DNA from: Fructobacillus americanaquae
GTDB lineage: Bacteria; Bacillota; Bacilli; Lactobacillales; Lactobacillaceae
Reading direction: 5' to 3'
DNA length: 64,000 bases
Assembly: GCF_024029775.1 (NCBI RefSeq)
Contig: NZ_CP097122.1
Coordinates: forward strand, 1,117,001-1,181,000
This document shows positions 44,830 through 53,665 of the stretch, piece by piece. Position 1 is the first letter of the stretch. Every line of letters begins with the position of its first letter. The notes under the pieces are model-generated. The model had not been told where the DNA came from, made no database searches, and saw nothing but the letters and a program-made list of their open reading frames with translations. The position numbers and the translations under genes are program-made.

Positions 44830-46200
44830 ATGATTTTACCGGAACTTGCTAATTTATTTTATGAACACTTTCAGGAAGAAACGCCAATTCAAAAGGCTCT
44901 TTTTGACCGAATGACTGCCGGTGAATCCGTCTTTGGCCTGGCGCCGACTGGTTCTGGAAAAACGCTGGCTTTTGCTTTGCCGGTGCTGTCTAAGATTGAT
45001 CTCACAGCCAAGCAGAGTCAAGTTCTGATTTTAGCACCGTCACAGGAATTGGGTGCTCAGTTAGCCCAGGTCATTCGCCCGTATGCCAGTGAGGTCGGTG
45101 TGAAGGTTGCTGCCTTAATTGGTGGGGCCAATGGGAAGCGGCAGGCAGATAAGTTGAAGAAGGAGAAACCGGCAATCGTGGTTGGTACACTTGGCCGGAT
45201 TTTGACGATGATTGATGGTGGGGCGTTGAAAACTAAGCACCTGAAGACCCTAATTGTCGATGAGGCGGATGCCACCTTGACTGAAGAACACCAAGAAGAC
45301 TTAAACATCTTAGCAAATGCCTTGCCTGAATTGGACCAAGTTGCTCTGTTTTCAGCCACCTCGGGTGTCGACTTGGCCTGGGTCAAGGAACTCTTTGGTC
45401 ACTCTGTGAAGCCAGTTTCCGTGGAAAATCAGGCACCGAAAACCATTGAACACACATACTTGCACGTTGATGCCAAGGCTAATCACAAAGTTTTAATTGA
45501 GTTAGCTCGCCGACACCAACAAGCCTTAGTTTTCTTTAACACCATTGGGGCATTGGTGGCCGCCCAGGCCGCCCTACGTCATGAACATGCATCCGTCATG
45601 TCCGTTGGCAACAATGAGAAGTCACATTTAAAGCGGGCAGATGCCCTCCAATCATTTAAGAAGGGCAAGCTCGACTTGTTGCTGGCGACTGATGTTGCTG
45701 CCCGTGGTCTGGATATCCTGGGCTTGCCATTAGTCGTCAACGCACAAATTCCGAATAACTTGACCACCTACCTCCACCGGACGGGCCGAACAGGGCGCGC
45801 TGGCCTTGCTGGTCAAGTATTGAACCTTGGTAACGATCATGATATCCGAAAGTTAAAGCAGAACTTACCAGAAGAAATCAACCTGGAAAAGTTCGAATGG
45901 GCCAAAGTCGATGAAAAGCAACAGGAAGCCAAAAAATTGCAGGAGGCCAGCGCAACGGTGGCTGACGATGGTGCTGATTTGGATATGAAGCAACAGCTAC
46001 GCGTTGAAAAGAAGCAGGCTGTCAACCGATTAGATGGCAAAAATCGTAAGGCGGATAAGAAGAATCGTCAAAAGCAGTCCGAAGAAAAACGCGAATTGAC
46101 TGCTAAAGAAGCTGCTAAGTCGAAAAAGAAGCATCAGGCCCGAAAAAAGAAGAATAAGGGCAAGCCCAAGTGGGCCAGCCGACCTCAGGATTCGAAGTAA
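44830..46200 (+). CDS. DEAD-box ATP-dependent RNA helicase
   Basis: A 456-residue superfamily 2 helicase, probably remodelling rRNA or mRNA (cold-shock type). Q-motif-like EETPIQKALF, Walker A APTGSGKT, motif II VDEAD, motif III SAT, and motifs V/VI ATDVAARGLDI and HRTGRTGRAG are present. The C-terminal ~90 residues are very rich in Lys, Gln, Glu and Ala (RNA-binding tail). In some other bacteria a related helicase works with a cold-shock domain protein; none is adjacent here. The ribosome site is aagga. Confidence 0.94.
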   Translation: MILPELANLFYEHFQEETPIQKALFDRMTAGESVFGLAPTGSGKTLAFALPVLSKIDLTAKQSQVLILAPSQELGAQLAQVIRPYASEVGVKVAALIGGANGKRQADKLKKEKPAIVVGTLGRILTMIDGGALKTKHLKTLIVDEADATLTEEHQEDLNILANALPELDQVALFSATSGVDLAWVKELFGHSVKPVSVENQAPKTIEHTYLHVDAKANHKVLIELARRHQQALVFFNTIGALVAAQAALRHEHASVMSVGNNEKSHLKRADALQSFKKGKLDLLLATDVAARGLDILGLPLVVNAQIPNNLTTYLHRTGRTGRAGLAGQVLNLGNDHDIRKLKQNLPEEINLEKFEWAKVDEKQQEAKKLQEASATVADDGADLDMKQQLRVEKKQAVNRLDGKNRKADKKNRQKQSEEKRELTAKEAAKSKKKHQARKKKNKGKPKWASRPQDSK

Positions 46201-46494
46201 TTTAAGCGGTTCGCCGTTTTTTCCAGTGTGCCAATGGGTAGATGGCTAACGACAGTCAGTCCAATCGTTGGCAATCGTGCCTGTGCTATAATGAAAACAA
46301 TATGAACTTTATTGACAGATTATCCAAAAGATAGTCGGGCAATTGTGCCTGGCTATTTTTTGTTATAATATTTCTTGAAAAATATTAATGAATTTGTTGA
46401 TTTAACTAGGAATTGTCAAGGTTAGGCTAAAAGTTAGCCCAAGAGTCAGTCCATGAAATTAAAAACGTTGCTATGAAGGGAGTTATAAACCCAA
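46201..46494. other. Intergenic region helicase-mutM
   Basis: 294 bp without a gene. Two TATAAT-like -10 elements (near 46286 and 46364) and a small GGCTAA-aag-TTAGCC hairpin near 46423-46438 are visible. I cannot assign promoters firmly. Confidence 0.4.
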
Positions 46495-47325
46495 ATGCCA
46501 GAATTACCTGAAGTTGAAACTGTCCGCCGGGGGCTAACTGCTCTTGTGCAAGGGGCAAAAATTAACAGTGTGGCTGTGCCGTATCCAAAAGCCGTGGTTT
46601 CTGATTTAACCGACTTTCAGGCCGACTTAGCCGGGGCCACGATCAATCAAATTGACCGGCGAGGCAAGTTTTTGCTTTTCCGGCTTTCAAATCAGAAAAC
46701 CCTGGTTTCCCATCTACGGATGGAGGGCCAGTACTCGGTTGAGCCTGAAGGAGCAACTCCACATAAGCATACGGAGGTTATTTTTACTCTAGATGACGAC
46801 CGCGACTTAATGTACAATGATACCCGCCGCTTTGGTCGGATGCAATTGGTGCCAACAGGTCAAGAATACCAGGAGGTTTCTGGTCTAGCAAAAATGGGGC
46901 CGGAACCCACTGAAGCCGATCTAGATATTACCTATTTGACTTCGATTTTAGCCAAAGCTCACCGCAAGATTAAGCCTTTTTTGCTCGACCAGTCCAACGT
47001 GGCAGGACTTGGTAATATCTATACGGATGAGGTTCTTTGGCAGACCGAGATTCACCCAGAGACCTTAACTGATCACTTAGCGGCTAAAGAGGTAGTAAAA
47101 CTGCGGCAAAATATTATTCAAGAGATTAACCGGGCGACAGTTCATCATGGCACGACCGTCCATTCTTTCTCTAATGTTTTTGGCGAGGTTGGAAAGTTCC
47201 AAAACGAACTCGATGTCTATGGTCGGGCAGGTGAACCTTGCAAACGCTGCGGGACGACCCTCGTCAAAATTAAAGTTGCCCAGCGCGGAACGACCTATTG
47301 TCCAAAATGCCAGGTGCAAAAGTAA
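46495..47325 (+). CDS. mutM: Formamidopyrimidine-DNA glycosylase
   Basis: Removes 8-oxoguanine and formamidopyrimidines from DNA and cuts the strand. The mature N-terminal Pro and Glu catalytic residues are present (PELPEVETVRRGL). The Lys-containing RRGKFLLF, the helix-two-turn-helix segment LLDQSNVAGLGNIYTDEVLW and the C-terminal zinc finger CKRCGTTLVKIKVAQRGTTYCPKC are complete. The 276-residue length is standard. It is first in a conserved order mutM-(DUF975)-coaE-dnaB-dnaI, as in many Lactobacillales. Confidence 0.98.
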   Translation: MPELPEVETVRRGLTALVQGAKINSVAVPYPKAVVSDLTDFQADLAGATINQIDRRGKFLLFRLSNQKTLVSHLRMEGQYSVEPEGATPHKHTEVIFTLDDDRDLMYNDTRRFGRMQLVPTGQEYQEVSGLAKMGPEPTEADLDITYLTSILAKAHRKIKPFLLDQSNVAGLGNIYTDEVLWQTEIHPETLTDHLAAKEVVKLRQNIIQEINRATVHHGTTVHSFSNVFGEVGKFQNELDVYGRAGEPCKRCGTTLVKIKVAQRGTTYCPKCQVQK

Positions 47326-47452
47326 GAAAAAACCTGGCTTGTCTTTTGGTTTTGATTAAACTATAAAAAACAGCACGATGAATGGCTTTTTCATTTTATT
47401 GATCTTTAACAACCCAGCAGGGGGTAATTGTGCCTTCTCGCGAAAGGAACTC

Positions 47453-48163
47453 ATGACAGAAATCACACCAATCTCGCAAAACCGTGTTAAGTTGACTGCG
47501 AGAATACATCTACAAAAAAAAATTTTTGCAGCCATCAAGGCTAACTGGCTTGCCATTTTATTTAATCTTTTTCAAACCGCTTTAGTGCTGACGACGACAT
47601 ACCTTGTGTTGCTGAACTATCATCAAACCGGTCAAATGGTTTACCTTAACCAGCGCAGTGCTTATTTTAGTCAGACGATTGCCAGTACAATTGCCTTAGT
47701 CTTTTCTTGGTCTGCCAAGTGGACGATTGTGGACCAATTTCAAGAACCAAAGGCCAAGGCAAAATGGAAGCAAAGTATTCAAGCTTTTCGCTTTGGTCGG
47801 TTCTTTGCCACCTTTATGCTTGCTTTCGTGCAAAACATTCTGCTCTTTTTGTGGTCAATATTGGTGATTCCGGGCTTCGTTAAGTCCTTTTCTTACTCAC
47901 AGACCTATTATGCCTTTAAAATGGATAGCCAGTTTGGTTGTCAGCAGAAATCCTTGACCGATTATATTTCGATTTCTCGGCGGGTTATGTCCGGACGTAA
48001 AATGGAATTGTTTCAACTCGAACTTTCCTTTTTAGGCTGGCACTTGCTCGGATTTGTGACTTTTGGGTTAGCCTATATCTACGTGACACCATATTTGAAT
48101 ACGGCACGGGTTGTCTATTCAAGCCAAGTCTTTGCGCAAACTTTACAGAAGGGGGAAGCATGA
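47453..48163 (+). CDS. DUF975-family membrane protein
   Basis: A 236-residue membrane protein with about four to five hydrophobic segments. The DUF975 hallmark is SRRVMSGRKMELFQLELSFLGWHLLG near residue 180, followed by a C-terminal helix (GLAYIYVTPYLNTARVVYSS). The function is unknown. The ATG at 47453 (gcgaaaggaac upstream) is chosen over an earlier in-frame ATG at 47378. It overlaps coaE (ATGA). It is an unusual passenger in the mutM-coaE order, where nrdR or nothing is more common. Confidence 0.85.
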   Translation: MTEITPISQNRVKLTARIHLQKKIFAAIKANWLAILFNLFQTALVLTTTYLVLLNYHQTGQMVYLNQRSAYFSQTIASTIALVFSWSAKWTIVDQFQEPKAKAKWKQSIQAFRFGRFFATFMLAFVQNILLFLWSILVIPGFVKSFSYSQTYYAFKMDSQFGCQQKSLTDYISISRRVMSGRKMELFQLELSFLGWHLLGFVTFGLAYIYVTPYLNTARVVYSSQVFAQTLQKGEA

Positions 48164-48762
48164 AAATCATCGGTTTAACAGGAAGTATTGCTACTGGAAA
48201 GTCAGCGGTCACCAAAATTGTGACAGCTGCTGGTTACCGGGTGATTGATGCCGACTTGGTTGCCCGCGAAGTAGTCGAACCAGGGACTTTTACCCTGGAA
48301 AAGATTAAGGATGTTTTTGGTCTGAATATCGTTGAAAACGGGGTCTTGAACCGTAAAAAGCTCGGGCAAATCGTCTTTCAGGATCCAGGTAAGTTAAAGG
48401 AACTGACAGCGATTACGAGTCCAGCCATTTACTCGGCGATTGAGGATAAGGTCAATTTTTTTAAAAATCGTGGTGAAAAGGTGATTTTTGTCGCTATTCC
48501 GCTTCTGTTTGAACAAAAGTACGATGAGTCTGGGTGGTTTGACCAAATTCTGGTGGTCGCAACCGACCCGCGGATTGAGCTTGACCGATTGATGGCTCGT
48601 GACCACTTAGATGAATATGCGGCTCAAAGCCGAATTAAGGCCCAAATTTCAATTGAAAAGAAGGTCGAAAGTGCAGACGTTGTTTTTGATAATAATGGCA
48701 CTGAAGTAGAGCTGAAGGCGCAAGTCGAAAAGTATTTAACTGATTTAAAAAAGGAAGAATAA
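48160..48762 (+). CDS. coaE: Dephospho-CoA kinase
   Basis: Final step of coenzyme A synthesis. P-loop GLTGSIATGKSAV at the start, DADLVAREVVEPGT near residue 31, and the LID-type RLMARDHLDEYAAQSRIKAQ near 145. The 200-residue length is normal. It is coupled at both ends: an ATGA overlap with the DUF975 gene and TAATG with dnaB. Confidence 0.97.
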   Translation: MKIIGLTGSIATGKSAVTKIVTAAGYRVIDADLVAREVVEPGTFTLEKIKDVFGLNIVENGVLNRKKLGQIVFQDPGKLKELTAITSPAIYSAIEDKVNFFKNRGEKVIFVAIPLLFEQKYDESGWFDQILVVATDPRIELDRLMARDHLDEYAAQSRIKAQISIEKKVESADVVFDNNGTEVELKAQVEKYLTDLKKEE

Positions 48763-50255
48763 TGGCTGTTTCCAAGCAGACAATTGAATTTCAGGCAAAA
48801 GAGTCGGCCTATTTGAGTTTGCAGACACCGATTAGTCTTGCTGATTTGAACCGAGTTTTTAGTTTGTATTTGCCTTTTTTGGGTGTCAAAGCTTATGCCC
48901 TTTATCACTTCATGGTTCAAGAGAGTCAGGCCGGTGCAAAAAAATGGTCTGATCACTACTTGCTGCTAGATACGTTAACCCTTTCATTGCCTGATTTCGT
49001 CCATGCCCGCAAGGCGCTGGAGGCAGTCGGGTTGTTGAAAACCTTCTATCAGGAGGTGGGTGGTTTTGCTGGTTATACTTACCAAATTCAGTCACCAATG
49101 CTGGCAAAGGATTTCTTTAACGAGGATTTGCTGGCGGGCCTCCTCTTTTACTTTGCCGGTGAGGACCGTTTTCAAGTCCTAGCTGACCGCTTTGCGGGTC
49201 AGTCGGCCGGTCAAGTCAGCGGTGCCAACGTTGTTAACCTTTCGGCTAGCTTTTTGGAATTCTTTGATAATCCGGTAGCAGGCCGTCAGCCAAAGGTTGA
49301 ATTGGCAGGACCTTCGTCGCTGGACGATTTGGACTTTAGTTCGCAGAGTTTTGACTACGATGCAATGGTCGCCCTGATACATGGCACAACGGCCACCAAT
49401 TTAGCATCTGACCGGCAATTAATCATGACCCAGCAGGTTCTTTACGGGCTGAACGAGGCTGAACTAGCAACGGCCATTACGCGTAGCATTAACCTCGATG
49501 ACCATCGCTTAAACCGAGCTGCCTTTATGTCTTATTTGCAAAATCAGTGGGGCAAAAGCGCCGAAAAGACAAAATTAGCCAATCGGGGCAACCAAGCCGA
49601 AACGACTTCAGCTGGTCGTGGGCAGGGTAATCAAGCAAGTGGCTTAGAAAGCCGGCAAGCTGGTGGAGAAAAGGAGCAGGTAACTCAGAATCTAAACGGT
49701 CAGCAGCTGACTGGAGTCCAGGGCCAGCCAACAGGTCAGATGTCTGGTAGTCAGAGCCTGGCCAATCAGTTGATACCAAAGCAATCAAGAGCACTTCAGT
49801 CGCTTTATCAGGCGGCTGATTTCTTAAGCCCAATTGATTTTTTACGTCAAATTAAAGAAAATAATCATGGTTACGTAACGAAGTCCGAGAACCAGTTACT
49901 AAGCAACCTGGTCCAACAAAATATTTTGCCAGTTCCAGTGATCAATATCCTGATTTATCAGGTCTTGGTAAATATGGATAATTCGGATTTGAAGCGGAAC
50001 TTGGTTGATTCGATTGCCAATGATTGGGCAAAAAACCAGGTTGATACTGCGCCAAAGGCGGTGGCTGCTATTAAAAACCACCAGAAGGCACGCACGAGCA
50101 CGAATCAAAGCCGTTATCAAAATTGGTATAGCCGGGCTGGGCAGAAAGTTGAACCTAAGATGGCTCAAAATGATCAGTTAACTAACCAGGCCAGTCAGGG
50201 TGATGATGCAGCGGCCATGATGGCACTGTTGAAGGATCGTAAAACTAAGAATTGA
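48762..50255 (+). CDS. dnaB: Replication initiation/membrane attachment protein DnaB (Gram-positive helicase co-loader)
   Basis: Not the helicase: this is the Bacillus-type DnaB that with DnaD and DnaI loads the replicative helicase at oriC. The N-terminal DDBH1-like winged helix begins ESAYLSLQTPISLADLNRVFSLYLPFLG; the second conserved region (SPIDFLRQIKENNHGYVTKSENQLLSNLV near residue 363) is DDBH2-like. Between them lies a Gln/Gly/Ser-rich low-complexity linker (about residues 262-345) that is probably disordered. The length of 497 is slightly above Bacillus. It starts by overlapping the coaE stop and precedes dnaI. Confidence 0.93.
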   Translation: MAVSKQTIEFQAKESAYLSLQTPISLADLNRVFSLYLPFLGVKAYALYHFMVQESQAGAKKWSDHYLLLDTLTLSLPDFVHARKALEAVGLLKTFYQEVGGFAGYTYQIQSPMLAKDFFNEDLLAGLLFYFAGEDRFQVLADRFAGQSAGQVSGANVVNLSASFLEFFDNPVAGRQPKVELAGPSSLDDLDFSSQSFDYDAMVALIHGTTATNLASDRQLIMTQQVLYGLNEAELATAITRSINLDDHRLNRAAFMSYLQNQWGKSAEKTKLANRGNQAETTSAGRGQGNQASGLESRQAGGEKEQVTQNLNGQQLTGVQGQPTGQMSGSQSLANQLIPKQSRALQSLYQAADFLSPIDFLRQIKENNHGYVTKSENQLLSNLVQQNILPVPVINILIYQVLVNMDNSDLKRNLVDSIANDWAKNQVDTAPKAVAAIKNHQKARTSTNQSRYQNWYSRAGQKVEPKMAQNDQLTNQASQGDDAAAMMALLKDRKTKN

Positions 50256-50263
50256 GGTTTGTA

Positions 50264-51220
50264 ATGAAAGATTTAGGGTCAGCCTTAAAAGATTTTCAAA
50301 AAAAGTATCCCCAAGTTTCCAATGCCCGTTTGGCACAAACCCTTGAAATTATCAAGAATGATCAAGATGTTCAAGATTTTTGGCAGGCACATCAAAAAGA
50401 GTTGAAACCCGATGCTTTTGCAGTAGCAATGATGGACCTGTTTGAGTATGTTAACCAAAAACATCAGAGTAAAAATCCTGCTAGTGGGCTTTTTCCTGGT
50501 TACCATCCCATTCTCACGATTGAAAAGGGATACCCACATGTAACTTACCAAGCTAGTCCGAAAACCCAGGAATTTTTAATGCAGAAAAAGATGTTGAAAA
50601 TGTTTTCGGTGCCAAAGGATGTGCGTCAGGCTGATTTGAAGCAATTAGTTGCAGAGGTGGGCCAACATCCTGGCCGCCAGGCTGCTGTTTCAGCTGCTGT
50701 TCGGCTGTTTGACGCCTTGGTTTCACAGGATAAAGGACACCAGCACGACTTTATTCAAGGCCTTTATCTTTATGGGGATTTTGGTGTTGGGAAAACCTAT
50801 TTGATGGGGGCCTTGGCCAATGCCTTGTCCGCCAATGGCATTTCGGTCATGATGGTCCACTGGACATCGATGATTGAGGATTTGAAGGCTGGCTTCAACA
50901 AAAATAGTACTGATCAAAAAACAGACGATATTATCGCCCAGGCTAAGCAGGCTGAAGTGCTGATTTTGGACGATATGGGAACGGATAATCTGACTGCTTG
51001 GGCGAGAGACTCAATTTTGTCGGTTATCTTGGAATACCGGATGCAAAATCAGGTGACCACTTGCTTTACTTCTAATTTTGATTTAACCTCTTTAGAGGAG
51101 TATTTGAGTCAAACAAGAGAGGCCAAAGAGCCGGGCAAGGCGGCTCGCTTGATGCAACGAATCCTTTTCTTGGCCCAGCCAGTGGCCGTGGCCGGCGAAA
51201 ATTTGCGGTTGCACCGTTAA
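50264..51220 (+). CDS. dnaI: Primosomal protein DnaI (helicase loader)
   Basis: AAA+ ATPase that delivers the DNA helicase at origins. The C-terminal ATPase has Walker A YGDFGVGKTYLMGALAN near residue 168, Walker B VLILDDMGTDNL and a sensor-type TSNFDLTSL. The N-terminal domain, which in Bacillus DnaI carries a Cys/His zinc site, contains no Cys here. Start at the ATG 50264 (ttgaggtttgta upstream). It follows dnaB by 8 bp. In many relatives thrS follows; here a terminator and an unrelated operon do. Confidence 0.95.
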   Translation: MKDLGSALKDFQKKYPQVSNARLAQTLEIIKNDQDVQDFWQAHQKELKPDAFAVAMMDLFEYVNQKHQSKNPASGLFPGYHPILTIEKGYPHVTYQASPKTQEFLMQKKMLKMFSVPKDVRQADLKQLVAEVGQHPGRQAAVSAAVRLFDALVSQDKGHQHDFIQGLYLYGDFGVGKTYLMGALANALSANGISVMMVHWTSMIEDLKAGFNKNSTDQKTDDIIAQAKQAEVLILDDMGTDNLTAWARDSILSVILEYRMQNQVTTCFTSNFDLTSLEEYLSQTREAKEPGKAARLMQRILFLAQPVAVAGENLRLHR

Positions 51221-51231
51221 AAAATTCTGTT

Positions 51232-51270
51232 GGGGCTGTCACAGTAACTGTCCAGCCCTTTTCTTTTGTA
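51232..51270 (+). terminator. dnaI operon terminator
   Basis: Stem GGGGCTG/CAGCCC with a further inner acagt/actgt pairing, followed by TTTTCTTTT. Confidence 0.75.
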
Positions 51271-51315
51271 AGTTCTAATTTTGTCCTTTTGAGGAGGGCA
51301 GAGGGGATATTGATC

Positions 51316-52404
51316 ATGAAAAAACAGCTAGGGCGTTTGGCCATTATTGCTGTTGTAACCATTCTGGCCTTTTTCTTGGCCCGTTTTGATAGCTTTTTGT
51401 ACGCTGCCCCTATTGGCCAAGTAACAGCTGTCAAGCAGACCAGTCAGGAAACAACGACGGATGAATTTGGCAACCAGGACGGTCAATTTACTCAGAACCT
51501 GACGGTTAAACTACTCAACCGCTCGGGCCAAACGGTTAAGATTCAAAATCAGGTGATGGCCTCGCAAACGATGACCACTGATTATCAAGTTGGTGACCAG
51601 ATTCTGCTCAAGGAGTATTCTGGATCTTATCAAATCGACACGATTAAGCGTGATTCAACTCTTTTAGCCTTGATAGTCTTACTAGTCTCAGCCACGGTGA
51701 TTTATGTTCGTTTAAAAAAAACCAGCTTTTTGTTACTATCAGTTGTATTGAACGCTGCCGTTTTTGTGCTAGCATTGGTTGTTGACGTCCATGTTAAGAG
51801 TTTGCCAGTTATTCCCTGGTTTTCCCTGGTGGCGGTTGCTTTAGCGGCTCTTTCGCTTTTCCTGGTCTTAGGACGCGGCAGGCAGGCCCATATTACGTTA
51901 GCAGCGACTGCTATCACAACTGCCTTGGCGGTTTTCGTCATGTGGTTTGTCCTGCTCATTACTGGTGGAATTGGTGTGCATTTTGAAACCATGTCCTTTG
52001 TGACCCAGGTTCCTGCCCCAATTTTTTATGCACAGACGATTATTGGTGTTTTAGGGGCGGTAATGGACGAGTCGGCTGATATTGTTGCCGGCCTCTTTGG
52101 CCTTCATCGCGAATCGCCTCACCGGCCCTTCCGAGATTATTGGCAGGCAGGTTTGTCGGTTGGTCGTGAAATTTTGGGCACTTTGACCAACGTTTTGTTT
52201 ATGATTTTTATTGCTGAGACGATTCCGATGGTGATTTTGATGCTACGAAATGGTAATAACTGGTCGTATATTTTGGATCAGGTCATGAACCTCGGCATCT
52301 TGCAGACAGTTGTTTCTGCGCTGGGAATTGTTTGGGCAGTCCCACTCACGGCCGGCCTGACAGCCTGGAAATTACGTCATCAAGAAGAGGAGGTGGCAAA
52401 ATGA
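51316..52404 (+). CDS. YibE/F-family membrane protein (first of pair)
   Basis: A 362-residue protein: an N-terminal membrane helix, an extracytoplasmic OB-like region (residues about 45-125, TTTDEFGNQDGQFTQNLTVK and onward), then seven or so hydrophobic segments with the YibE/F signature IGVLGAVMDESADIVAGLF near residue 245 and GREILGTLTNVLFMIFIAETIPM. Function unknown. The ATG at 51316 follows gagggg; an upstream TTG is less likely. It is coupled to the second YibE/F gene (4-bp overlap). Confidence 0.88.
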   Translation: MKKQLGRLAIIAVVTILAFFLARFDSFLYAAPIGQVTAVKQTSQETTTDEFGNQDGQFTQNLTVKLLNRSGQTVKIQNQVMASQTMTTDYQVGDQILLKEYSGSYQIDTIKRDSTLLALIVLLVSATVIYVRLKKTSFLLLSVVLNAAVFVLALVVDVHVKSLPVIPWFSLVAVALAALSLFLVLGRGRQAHITLAATAITTALAVFVMWFVLLITGGIGVHFETMSFVTQVPAPIFYAQTIIGVLGAVMDESADIVAGLFGLHRESPHRPFRDYWQAGLSVGREILGTLTNVLFMIFIAETIPMVILMLRNGNNWSYILDQVMNLGILQTVVSALGIVWAVPLTAGLTAWKLRHQEEEVAK

Positions 52405-53180
52405 ATACAATTTTTGTCTTGATTGTGATTCTTCTTCTTTCATTAATGATTGTCGGTGGTCAGCAAGGACTAAAAACTTTTTTTGGGCAGGTCTTGAACT
52501 TTTTCCTGATTTTTACGTTGATTATCCTTGTTAATTGGGGCTTTAATCCCTATATCGTGACGGCCATTATTTCCTTGATGATTCTTTCAGTGGCCATCTA
52601 CCTTTCGGCTGGCCGAAGCAAGGTCATGGCAATTGCCTGGCAAAGTTCTTTGGTGGTGACAACTGTTGTTGGCTGCTTGTCTTTTTTAACTCAACACTTT
52701 GCCCAGGTTCAAGGCTATACTCTCGAAAATTCGGATGAATTAGAGGGCTTGTCGTTAAATATCGGTATCAATTTTAGCCATTTAGTTGTGATTGTGATGG
52801 TCATTTCGGCTTTGGGGGCGATTGCTGAAGCTTCGATGGCAATTACTGCTGATTTATTTGAGGTGATTGATCGCTCGCCTGATATTACCAAAGACTCTTT
52901 AAGCGAGCACGCGAAAACAATTGGAAGTCAAATTCTAGGAACGGCAGTCAACACGCTCTTCTTTGGGATGTTAGGGGCTAATATTCCGCTCTTAATTTGG
53001 TACCTGCGTTTGCATTACACATTGGCAGAATTTATTAATGCTAAGCTTTTAGTAATGGAAGTGGCCACGATGCTACTAGGTATGATTGGGCTTTTGTTAT
53101 CGATTTGGCTGTCAACTTATCTGGTCGAACGCCGTTATCAAAGGGAAGGACGGAACTTGTTAGATGAATCAGACCTTTAA
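52401..53180 (+). CDS. YibE/F-family membrane protein (second of pair)
   Basis: A 259-residue membrane protein with about seven hydrophobic segments and the family motif ISALGAIAEASMAITADLFEV near residue 142, then IGSQILGTAVNTLFFGMLGANIPLL. It lacks the extracytoplasmic region of its partner, so the pair likely form one complex. The ATG at 52401 is preceded by gaggaggtgg and overlaps the first gene. The function is unknown. Confidence 0.88.
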   Translation: MNTIFVLIVILLLSLMIVGGQQGLKTFFGQVLNFFLIFTLIILVNWGFNPYIVTAIISLMILSVAIYLSAGRSKVMAIAWQSSLVVTTVVGCLSFLTQHFAQVQGYTLENSDELEGLSLNIGINFSHLVVIVMVISALGAIAEASMAITADLFEVIDRSPDITKDSLSEHAKTIGSQILGTAVNTLFFGMLGANIPLLIWYLRLHYTLAEFINAKLLVMEVATMLLGMIGLLLSIWLSTYLVERRYQREGRNLLDESDL

Positions 53181-53466
53181 TTTGATTGAAGAAATTACTC
53201 GTAACGATGGTACGGTTTACTATGAATTAGGAAACATCTCCGAAAACTCTAGAGCAGAGTACGCTGCTGAGCATGGAATGATTAAGGAAGTGCGGATTTT
53301 AAAGATGAACATTCCGCGCTCTTCCCACGTGGAAAAAGTGGAAGACTTTATTAATCATCACTATGATTTTTTGCCATTGGAAGCTGATCATTTTGATGAG
53401 TGGGTCAAACCAGATGATATTCAAGCGGAGATGAAACAAATTCTCTTGGATAATAAATTAGGTTAA
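53164..53466 (+). CDS. Unrecognised 100-residue protein cotranscribed with the YibE/F pair
   Basis: A soluble, acidic protein of 100 residues with no membrane segment or Cys. It starts inside the end of the second YibE/F gene (17-bp overlap), so it is probably the third gene of that operon. The N-terminus (IEEITRNDGTVYYELGNIS) looks strand-rich and the C-terminal half helical. I do not recognise the family. Confidence 0.75.
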   Translation: MNQTFNLIEEITRNDGTVYYELGNISENSRAEYAAEHGMIKEVRILKMNIPRSSHVEKVEDFINHHYDFLPLEADHFDEWVKPDDIQAEMKQILLDNKLG

Positions 53467-53497
53467 ATCAGCTCGTGCAAGCACTTTTATAAAGGTA

Positions 53498-53526
53498 TTG
53501 TAATTTAGACCAATTTTCTTTATAAT
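53498..53526 (+). promoter_or_regulatory. tRNA-Cys promoter
   Basis: A -35 TTGTAA and a -10 TATAAT separated by exactly 17 bp, 26 bp before the tRNA. Confidence 0.75.
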
Positions 53527-53552
53527 TATAAGCGTTGTTTAAACGTTTTTTT

Positions 53553-53623
53553 GGTGGCATAGCCAAGTGGTAAGGCATGGGTCTGCAACACCCTGATCGC
53601 CGGTTCGACTCCGGTTGCCACCT
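53553..53623 (+). tRNA. tRNA-Cys (anticodon GCA)
   Basis: Acceptor GGTGGCA/TGCCACC, T arm CCGGTTCGACTCCGG and an anticodon loop holding GCA; the discriminator is T, as usual for tRNA-Cys. 71 bases; CCA is not encoded. Confidence 0.96.
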
Positions 53624-53628
53624 TTTCG

Positions 53629-53665
53629 GCCGTTTTCTAGGAATACCTAGAGGACGGCTTTTTTT
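53629..53665 (+). terminator. tRNA-Cys terminator
   Basis: Stem GCCGTtttCTAGG/CCTAGaggACGGC with a loop of four, followed by seven T. Confidence 0.9.
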
